Below, one piece after another: positions 1-6,041 of a DNA stretch of 10,411 nt (the stretch's first letter is position 1; every line of letters starts with the position of its first letter). This DNA is from CABMGO01 sp964574775. Its GTDB lineage: Archaea > Nanobdellota > Nanobdellia > Pacearchaeales > GW2011-AR1. The position numbers and the translations under genes were made by a program. The notes beneath the pieces were generated by a model. It did no database searches and was not told the origin of the DNA. It saw nothing but the letters and a program-made list of their open reading frames with translations. The stretch covers positions 1 through 10,411 of the forward strand of contig CAZNOS010000030.1 of assembly GCA_964574775.1 (NCBI GenBank). The letters run 5' to 3'.

Positions 1-571
1 TATCTGTCTCGTTAATTTTATTTCCCATCATATCTGCCCAATAAGTTATATTAAGTTTAGTACTCACAACACAGGTTCCAGAACTACAGGAAAAGCCGGC
101 GGAACAAGTTCCGCAACTACTTACAGTCCTAGTAATATTGCAATTATCATTCGCAGTTACACTTCCGCAAGTTCTACCTAAACGAGTACAAAAAGTAGCA
201 TTACTCTCTGGAGTACAACATGCCCCACAATCAGCGCAAGTAGAACATGTTTCACCATAAGTAGGATTACACACTCCATTTCCACAGGCACAAGAATCTA
301 GGGTCTTGTTGCAAACCGTAATGTAATTGAAACCATCATAATCATCACAAGCAATACATCTATTATTATCCGTATTTGTAGGAGTGCAGACACATGAATC
401 AGTGTTCAAAGCTGTTCCGTACTCGGTAACGCCCGCACAATCTTCTTCGTCAAGCACAGTCCAACTAGATGCAACACCTACACATTCATCATCGCCCACA
501 ACAAAAGAAATCTGAGTCATCAAAACCAAAACCAAAAATAAACCTAAAAATAAAAACACACCCTTTCTCAT
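1..571 (-). CDS. Cysteine-rich secreted protein, N-terminal part (C-terminus beyond the window)
   Basis: An open frame of 190 codons runs from an ATG at 571 to the window edge without a stop. Residues 1-26 form a signal peptide: basic MRKG, then a long hydrophobic run. After it the chain is extremely cysteine-rich, with 22 Cys between residues 30 and 167. Residues 96-116 carry a CGNGVC-x5-GETC-x2-C-x2-CG knot. Residues 128-167 carry a second pattern (CTRLGRTCG, then CGTC, then CSSGTC). Both resemble small disulfide modules that I recall recurring in secreted DPANN proteins. From about residue 172 a non-cysteine segment (NITYWADMMGN) probably begins the next, perhaps Ig-like, domain. The start is supported by a TATA box 21-29 bases upstream. 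It follows the 1141-residue secreted protein with a 39-bp gap, and its own promoter suggests a separate transcript. Function is not recognised; an extracellular structural or binding role is inferred. Confidence 0.85.
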   Translation of the reverse strand, partial: MRKGVFLFLGLFLVLVLMTQISFVVGDDECVGVASSWTVLDEEDCAGVTEYGTALNTDSCVCTPTNTDNNRCIACDDYDGFNYITVCNKTLDSCACGNGVCNPTYGETCSTCADCGACCTPESNATFCTRLGRTCGSVTANDNCNITRTVSSCGTCSAGFSCSSGTCVVSTKLNITYWADMMGNKINETD

Positions 572-591
572 ATTGAATAGACAAATAAATA

Positions 592-600
592 GTTTATAAA
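592..600 (-). promoter_or_regulatory. TATA box for the cysteine-rich gene starting at 571
   Basis: Read on the minus strand this is TTTATAAAC, at -29 to -21 counting the A of the ATG at 571 as +1. That is the normal archaeal TATA distance from a transcription start, so the message would be leaderless. The same 9-mer stands at the same distance before three other genes in the window. It lies in the 39-bp gap behind the preceding gene, which argues against simple readthrough as the only source of this transcript. Confidence 0.7.
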
Positions 601-610
601 TATTGTCATA

Positions 611-3600
611 TTAGATAACTTTGCCGATAATGGCACACGCAGAATTTTGATTATCGAAAAAGTCTTTACATTTTATAAAATAAGTCGAACCTTTTTTAAG
701 AGAAGTTGTGTGTATTAATCCGTTGCTATTCATAGATACAGATTCATTACCTGTAAAGGAGAACGAACAGCCCATCCCCGAATCTGCCGCATTAATAAAT
801 TTGCACGTTGCTTGCTCGTTCGTTATAATTTTTAATGATCCCCTGTCGTTATAAATTCTAGCTATAACTGGCACGGTTGTTTCATATCTTAATTTTAAGT
901 TTTCCGTCCTATTGGCCCTATTCCCAGCCTCATCCGTACAAACAACCTCAATCTTATAATCACCCTCGCTTTTGTTTGTAATTATTTGCGTATGAGTTGC
1001 TGAATTCGTATTCGCAAATGGATATAAAATAGTTGTCTCATTTTTGTAAAATAGTCTCCACTTACAACTTGCCTTGTTTGCATATCCGCCACCCCGTGTT
1101 TTTGCCGTTAAGGTTATATTTGTAGAACCAACAGAAAGAACTAGCTCGCCGATTGGACCAATTTCACTAATCTCTAGAAGATTAGATGGTCTTAAGGTAT
1201 ATTTTGTAGGATTTTGGTTCGTGTTTCTTTGATAAATTTCATCTTCGTTTCCCTCTAACCATGGTTGGTCCTTACATTTGATATAATAATCTGTTGTTTT
1301 AGTTAAATTTAAAGTAACGTTTCTTAAAGTACCAGAACAGAAATAACCATTTAATACAGCTAAATCAGACACCTCACTATCACAACTAAATTGATTTGTG
1401 TTAGATTCATAAGTTTCATCTTCTCCTGTGATTGACACCATAGTTCCCATTTCTTCGTATGTTTTATCTTCGAAATCCCATCTACATTCTGCGGGTTCAT
1501 TTAATTTAAATTCGATTTCTTTTTCTGTCGTATTGAATATTATTGCACTTCCACTAACCGGAGTAAAATTTAATATCGCCGGAGGAACATTGTCTGGCGT
1601 TTGCATAACCTCGAATGAAAGCTTATACGCATTTGCGTTTGAATTTCCAGCCACGTCTTCGCATCTTACATATAAATCATATTTACCGTCTGTGATTAAA
1701 AGAGGGTATGCTGTTACGTCTTCGAATTCATCTGGAACTTGTCCTGGAACGTTTAAAATAATTTTGTGCTCTCTGTTCCATCCGTCGTCAAAATCGTTTT
1801 CCATTGATTCAAGTGCCGAACCTGCGCTACCGATATTAAATGCACAATGAGAATCTTCGTTTGTGCTAACGATTATTTCGACTGCAGAAAATGGCGCGAT
1901 TGGACTTTGCGGATTTGTACTTCCAGAAATTATTGGGGGAGAGTTATCGTTTGACGAAACACAATATCCCTTATCTACTCCTTGTGGTTCTTTATATTCG
2001 CAACTTCTTCCAAGAGCTTGACATCTATATTCTGAACAGGGTAAACTATCTGCCCCGCATAAAGAACAATCGCCAGAGGACGGAGAACGCCATGGATTTA
2101 CTTCATATTTTAGAGAAAAAAGTAGAACATCATACCTTGCAGATTCTCCCCTCTTTATACTGGATACAATTAAATTATCTTTCGAACTACCGCTGCCAAC
2201 CCAATTTATATTTCCCGCACAATCTCCCAGTCCGAGAGATCTTTCGTCTAAAAATTCTATTACTTTTGGATCTGGTATTTTTTCGTCATTAATTAATTTT
2301 TGAAATAATCTTCTTACTTCGACAAAATGATCATCATGTTCACAAATATATTCTCCATTTTTTGAAGCATTATACAAAACATTTTTCGGAGACCTAATAT
2401 TACAAAACTTGACTCTTGGGTCTGTATCATGCCACGATCCATCAATAAATTGAATAATTCCTGCATTTCCCCACCTCGATGGTTCTGCGGATGTATCCAC
2501 CACACTATTTGCTTTTTCATTTTCTGTTATTGACCACTGTTCATGTTTACCTTTGTCGTGATCAAACCAAACTGCCTTTTCATAATTACCCAAGCTACAG
2601 GAACCCTCCTCATCGTTATCAGAAGAACCCCCGGGTATTTTAGGAAGACACATATCTAGCTGAAGGTCCCCTAGTAATGGATTTGGAATCTCTAAGACAT
2701 CAGTTGCACTCTCAAAGAATGTTTCTGGATTTTCAATTGTAATCGGAGCCCACGGATTTGCAGTACCCGTTGTCCAAGATCCTTCTTCTTCTGATGGGCA
2801 ATAAGTTATTAGGGTAGAATAAACCGTTCCTTGAATACAATTGTCTACTTCGGGTTCCCAAATATAACAAAATTCTGGGTCGCAATCTTCTTTCCAAGAA
2901 TCGTCTTCTAAATTGTCCGGATCTGGCATAACGGCTAAACAATCTTGCCACGGATTAATGATGCAGCTTGCCACATTTCCTTCTTGTTCGCAAATTTCAT
3001 TTCTATAATCCGAGCATGGTTCTGTGTAAATTTCTCCGTTTAAACAATATTGCTTGAAAAATCTACTTCCCACAGACCTTCCCCCGCCCGCACACCAACT
3101 TGCTCCATTTTTAAGAAAAATATCTATATTGTCTGGCAAAGGAACGCAAGATTGAAGTCTCGCCGAAGGATTGGAAATATAACATCTTGAAGTTCCACTC
3201 AAAACAAAACTTCCTGCCGGAAATTCACGCCCAGCTCTACTAAATCTTATTGTATCGTCATAGCCGTTACTGGGCCCGTCACTTACACCAGTCTCAATTA
3301 CCTCGCCATCAGGACCGTAAACCGTAGCTCCCAAACTTCCCGAAAGAAGTATTACGAGATTTCCTCCGCCCATAGCTATTGGCTTCCAAAGAAATCTTGA
3401 AAGTGGTGTATGAGGAACGTCAGCTAGATTACAATTAGAACTTTTACAAATTGCAGAAGTTAAACTTTCTTGCATACACGTTGTTCCAGCATCATAGTCG
3501 CAATCTGTTTTTCTTTCGTCTGGATTACCACAACTATCTTTATAATAAACGTCTTCTTTAAAACAAAATGTCTTATCTGTTTTTCTGCAAGTCGTATTTA

Positions 3601-4036
3601 ACGACGGACTTGAACAAAGCAAATCTGTATAAAAAGTTCCTTGTGTGCCGCACGATGCCCTAGTCGTATATAAGCACTGAGTATCATATCTTGTGTTCAT
3701 AACACAAGCACCAGTATCTTGAGAGTTTGCGGATTGAGCACATTGCTCTTGTGTTGATTCTTGCCAGCTAAATTCCATTCCTGCAGATCGAGATAAAAAA
3801 TAACAAGACGATTGCAAGACATATCTAGACGTTGTTCCAAATTGACAACATCCAAAATTACATTCAGAAATACTATCACAAGTTTGGTCGGAGTAGAACT
3901 GAGAATTTTCAGAATTACAACTATCCGCTTCTACGTTTGGGCTACAAACACCCATCGACGGATCCATACAACACCCAAGAGCATAAACAGAGCTAATTAA
4001 AAAAAACCCCAAAATTAAAATTAATAGTTTTCTCAT
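611..4036 (-). CDS. Giant cysteine-rich secreted protein with four C-terminal Ig-like repeats
   Basis: A 1141-residue protein. I start it at the ATG at 4036 (MRKLLILILG) rather than the upstream in-frame ATG at 4051, because 4036 gives an ATGA overlap with the preceding stop and puts the signal peptide (about residues 1-19, ending SSVYA) at the N-terminus. The mature chain has 56 Cys, 21 of them in the first 200 residues (GCCMDP, CNFGCC, and DVYYKDSCGN near 162-171). Residues 311-349 have a GASWC..VGSR..C.NGE..EPCSDYRNEIC pattern, and residues 659-679 a CGADSLPCSEYRC..LG..C pattern. From memory these recur in large secreted proteins of Woesearchaeota and Pacearchaeota. Residues 699-1141 hold four beta-rich repeats, each with an early and a late Cys. 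No C-terminal membrane helix is present, so it is secreted or held through a partner. The upstream, coupled gene makes a membrane-anchored pilin-like protein that could be that partner (inference). Biochemical function is unknown. Confidence 0.88.
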   Translation of the reverse strand: MRKLLILILGFFLISSVYALGCCMDPSMGVCSPNVEADSCNSENSQFYSDQTCDSISECNFGCCQFGTTSRYVLQSSCYFLSRSAGMEFSWQESTQEQCAQSANSQDTGACVMNTRYDTQCLYTTRASCGTQGTFYTDLLCSSPSLNTTCRKTDKTFCFKEDVYYKDSCGNPDERKTDCDYDAGTTCMQESLTSAICKSSNCNLADVPHTPLSRFLWKPIAMGGGNLVILLSGSLGATVYGPDGEVIETGVSDGPSNGYDDTIRFSRAGREFPAGSFVLSGTSRCYISNPSARLQSCVPLPDNIDIFLKNGASWCAGGGRSVGSRFFKQYCLNGEIYTEPCSDYRNEICEQEGNVASCIINPWQDCLAVMPDPDNLEDDSWKEDCDPEFCYIWEPEVDNCIQGTVYSTLITYCPSEEEGSWTTGTANPWAPITIENPETFFESATDVLEIPNPLLGDLQLDMCLPKIPGGSSDNDEEGSCSLGNYEKAVWFDHDKGKHEQWSITENEKANSVVDTSAEPSRWGNAGIIQFIDGSWHDTDPRVKFCNIRSPKNVLYNASKNGEYICEHDDHFVEVRRLFQKLINDEKIPDPKVIEFLDERSLGLGDCAGNINWVGSGSSKDNLIVSSIKRGESARYDVLLFSLKYEVNPWRSPSSGDCSLCGADSLPCSEYRCQALGRSCEYKEPQGVDKGYCVSSNDNSPPIISGSTNPQSPIAPFSAVEIIVSTNEDSHCAFNIGSAGSALESMENDFDDGWNREHKIILNVPGQVPDEFEDVTAYPLLITDGKYDLYVRCEDVAGNSNANAYKLSFEVMQTPDNVPPAILNFTPVSGSAIIFNTTEKEIEFKLNEPAECRWDFEDKTYEEMGTMVSITGEDETYESNTNQFSCDSEVSDLAVLNGYFCSGTLRNVTLNLTKTTDYYIKCKDQPWLEGNEDEIYQRNTNQNPTKYTLRPSNLLEISEIGPIGELVLSVGSTNITLTAKTRGGGYANKASCKWRLFYKNETTILYPFANTNSATHTQIITNKSEGDYKIEVVCTDEAGNRANRTENLKLRYETTVPVIARIYNDRGSLKIITNEQATCKFINAADSGMGCSFSFTGNESVSMNSNGLIHTTSLKKGSTYFIKCKDFFDNQNSACAIIGKVI

Positions 4037-4806
4037 AGTGCTAATATGCAATTTCTAACTGCAAAATTGAATTCTTGTTTAGTTTTTGTGTCTCTAATTG
4101 TGTAAATTTTTTCGTCTTTACCACTTACAAATAATTCTAATTCGTAATCGCTATTCAATCGAGAAATTGCAACTATATCTGCTCCGCAATGTTCTTCTCC
4201 ACAAATACACGTCGCTTCTTTTCTTATAATTTGATTGGAGATTAAAATAAAATCAAAAACAGGACTATATTGTCTTGAAACAAACGTGCTAAATTCTTGT
4301 GTTGCGCCATCTTTTGTAATAGTAATCTTTTTATCTATTGTTCCACTTATTTCACCAGGAAAGATCTCAATTAGATATTTAGTCGGTCCAGCAACATAAT
4401 CGTAATTTTCAAAAATATCTTCTAATCGATTTAAACAATTATTAATTTTTGATTGCGTGTCTTGTTCTATTTGCCGCTCTATTTTATCTTTTAACATTGG
4501 CTCTAAAATTTCACACTGTTGTTCTTTTCCCTCGATATAACATAAAAATTGCACTTTTGTCTCGCTAAACAAAAGAAATGGTTGCGGATTTATTATTCCG
4601 CCTTGTGGAAGAATTTCATCCGTTGATTTTTTAATTTCATCCATTAGACATTTTTCAATAAATGCCTGTGGATTCTCCTGAGGATTAATTTCTGAAGCAG
4701 GTTCACTTCTTAATAAATAATAACCCACTATAGCCGCAACAACTATTATCGCGAGAATTATAAAAATTGTTACCTGTCCTCTTTTGTTATTGATGCCCTT
4801 TATCAT
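4033..4806 (-). CDS. Membrane-anchored extracellular protein with pilin-like N-terminus
   Basis: 257 residues. A short basic head ending NNKRG is followed by QVTIFIILAIIVVAAIVG, a single hydrophobic helix (about 11-32), then an extracellular domain. The KRG/Q junction resembles archaeal class III (prepilin) signal peptides, but position +5 is Phe, not the usual Glu, so cleavage by prepilin peptidase is doubtful and the helix may simply be an anchor. The ectodomain has eight Cys (53, 89, 98, 124, 200, 202, 207, 253), including a close CICGEEHC group, plus a charged helical stretch near 103-133 and a beta-rich second half. I recall proteins with this N-terminus and general plan as common, uncharacterised DPANN families. 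I chose the ATG at 4806 because a TATA box lies 22-30 bases upstream; in-frame GTG and TTG codons just before it are alternatives. Its TGA overlaps the ATG of the 1141-residue secreted protein, implying coupled translation and a shared task at the cell surface. Confidence 0.85.
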   Translation of the reverse strand: MIKGINNKRGQVTIFIILAIIVVAAIVGYYLLRSEPASEINPQENPQAFIEKCLMDEIKKSTDEILPQGGIINPQPFLLFSETKVQFLCYIEGKEQQCEILEPMLKDKIERQIEQDTQSKINNCLNRLEDIFENYDYVAGPTKYLIEIFPGEISGTIDKKITITKDGATQEFSTFVSRQYSPVFDFILISNQIIRKEATCICGEEHCGADIVAISRLNSDYELELFVSGKDEKIYTIRDTKTKQEFNFAVRNCILAL

Positions 4807-4827
4807 CACCAATCGAAGTAAAATGTT

Positions 4828-4842
4828 GTTTATAAAGGTTTT
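4828..4842 (-). promoter_or_regulatory. BRE/TATA promoter for the pilin-like/secreted-protein operon
   Basis: The minus strand reads AAAACCTTTATAAAC. The TATA part lies at -30 to -22 from the ATG at 4806, consistent with a leaderless message. All 15 bases are identical to the promoter of the eS6 gene at 8868-8882, so a surface-protein operon and a ribosomal-protein gene carry the same core promoter. This suggests strong expression, which is an inference. Confidence 0.75.
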
Positions 4843-4873
4843 CTGATTTATTAAAAATTATATATTTAAACGA

Positions 4874-5278
4874 TTATCTTCTTTTTAGCATTAATTCAAT
4901 CTTTTTTGGATCTCTCTTTATTTCCTTAACTGAAGAAGCTGGGCCAATTAAAGTTATAGCATCTTGCTCTCCAACTAGAATTCTTGCAATATTATGTCTT
5001 ATTTTATCAAAAGCCGTTTGATCTTCCTGTCCCGAAAGCGTTGAAATTTCTACACCCTGAAAACCCTTAATGTTCCCAATTAGAGTCATGGTAGTTTCAA
5101 TAAGCTTAGATTCTTCCTCTGGCTTTAATCTGCCCTGTAAAATTATTATCTTATTTTCAAGAATTAAACCCATCAATTTCTTTACTCTCCCAAGGCTATC
5201 TTCTTTAGCAATCTCAGAATACGGCATAAAATGTATAGTTAAATCATTTTCTTTTCGTTTAACCTCTTTTTTTGCCAT
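4874..5278 (-). CDS. DUF2073 family protein, partner of Era-like GTPase
   Basis: 134 residues, a small soluble protein with a basic, hydrophilic N-terminus (MAKKEVKRKEND). I recognise the archaeal DUF2073 family (COG3365 as I recall it) from the opening PYSEIAKEDSLGRVKKLMGLI and the central IIILQGRLKPEEESKLIETTM, followed by GFQGVEI. No catalytic motif is evident and the family's function is unknown. Its ATG lies one base after the GTPase stop (TAA-A-ATG), with no clear Shine-Dalgarno site, so it is probably translated by coupling from the same message. In many archaea DUF2073 sits beside an Era-like GTPase, as here, which suggests that the two act together, perhaps on ribosomes or RNA; that role is not established. 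The C-terminus is basic (LMLKRR). The family call rests on sequence memory. Confidence 0.82.
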   Translation of the reverse strand: MAKKEVKRKENDLTIHFMPYSEIAKEDSLGRVKKLMGLILENKIIILQGRLKPEEESKLIETTMTLIGNIKGFQGVEISTLSGQEDQTAFDKIRHNIARILVGEQDAITLIGPASSVKEIKRDPKKIELMLKRR

Positions 5279-5279
5279 T

Positions 5280-5924
5280 TTATCTTGCTCTCTTAACTAA
5301 TTTAAATATCTCGTCATAAAATTCATCCATTCCGTCACCACCTTTAGCAGAAATTCCAACAATTGTATACTCTGGAAATGCCGCCTCTATTTTCTTAATA
5401 TCTGATTTTTTTAAATCTATCTTATTTGCGACAATCAAAACAGGAATCTTTCTTGCGGCCAAATTTCCAATAATTGTTATATTTACCTGTGAATACGGAT
5501 TTTCAGTAGAATCTAAAACAATTACAACAGCGTCCATATCATCAAGCCATTTAATCGACTCAATAATTCCCTGAGTAGCTTCTTTTGCTCTAGATTGAGA
5601 TTCTTTCTTGCTCAAACCAAATTCTAAAAATTCTTCAAAATCAATCTTTGTCGCAATACCTGGCGTATCGATTAATTTAAACTCTAATTTTTTACCGTTT
5701 TTCTCGATTTCAACTTTTTCTTTAAATTGTACATTTCTAGTTTCGTGCGGAATTTTAGAAACAGTTCCCAAGTCCTCTCCGAGCCAATCTTGACATATTC
5801 TATTCGCTAAACTTGTCTTTCCAGCATTTGGCGGACCATAAAATCCGAGCTTAACCTGACTTTTAGTTTTAAAAAATTTAGACCAGAATTTTCTTGTAAA
5901 TTCCTTTAATTGTTTCATCACCAT
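5280..5924 (-). CDS. Era-like small GTP-binding protein
   Basis: 214 residues from the ATG at 5924. All G motifs are present: G1 GPPNAGKT (30-37), a candidate G2 Thr in PHETRN (about 62), G3 DTPG (86-89), G4 NKID (167-170) and G5 SAK (192-194). The G1 and G3 forms are those of the Era/Obg/Der (TRAFAC) type. There is no KH or other RNA-binding domain behind the G domain, only a basic end (LVKRAR), and a basic, aromatic N-terminal helix (KQLKEFTRKFWSKFFK) that could bind membrane or RNA. The frame stays open upstream to a TTG at 5978, but 5924 is preferred because a TATA-like element lies 21-29 bases upstream. The ATG at 5918 is also possible; the GGTG before it touches the ATG and is too close to act as a ribosome site. 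It forms an operon with DUF2073, one base downstream. The cellular target is unknown. Confidence 0.88.
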   Translation of the reverse strand: MVMKQLKEFTRKFWSKFFKTKSQVKLGFYGPPNAGKTSLANRICQDWLGEDLGTVSKIPHETRNVQFKEKVEIEKNGKKLEFKLIDTPGIATKIDFEEFLEFGLSKKESQSRAKEATQGIIESIKWLDDMDAVVIVLDSTENPYSQVNITIIGNLAARKIPVLIVANKIDLKKSDIKKIEAAFPEYTIVGISAKGGDGMDEFYDEIFKLVKRAR

Positions 5925-5944
5925 GTTTGAATTTAATTTCCAGC

Positions 5945-5953
5945 ATTTATTAA
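5945..5953 (-). promoter_or_regulatory. Probable TATA-like element for the GTPase/DUF2073 operon
   Basis: The minus strand reads TTAATAAAT at -29 to -21 from the ATG at 5924, the same window as the stronger TATA boxes of the neighbours. A second candidate, TTATAAATT at about 5981-5990, would start transcription near 5960 and leave a leader of some 36 bases. The choice between them is not settled by sequence alone. Confidence 0.45.
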
Positions 5954-6041
5954 CCTTTCGCAGTTTTCTTGATATCAACCAAATTTATAATTTTCGATTG
6001 AATTGACTTGTTCAATGCATTATGTATTTCTTATATTATGA

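Noticed and set aside
1428..2292. Two plus-strand open frames of 140 and 133 codons opposite the secreted protein
   Set aside because: Their composition shows no domain or motif, they lie wholly inside a well-supported gene with repeated Cys motifs, and neither has a TATA box at the usual distance.
4037..4051. A five-residue extension (MHIST) of the 1141-residue secreted protein
   Set aside because: It would sit before the basic start of the signal peptide and overlap the upstream gene more deeply; the ATG at 4036 forms a clean ATGA junction.
4846..4873. A possible oligo-T terminator after the DUF2073 gene
   Set aside because: There is only one run of five T on the minus strand and no hairpin; in DNA this AT-rich that is not enough to call a terminator.
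5919..5922. GGTG as a ribosome site for the GTPase start at 5918
   Set aside because: It directly touches the ATG with no spacing, so it could not position a ribosome.
5925..5978. An 18-residue N-terminal extension of the GTPase from a TTG codon
   Set aside because: TTG is a poor start, the extension has no family resemblance, and the TATA-like element at 5945-5953 places the start at 5924.
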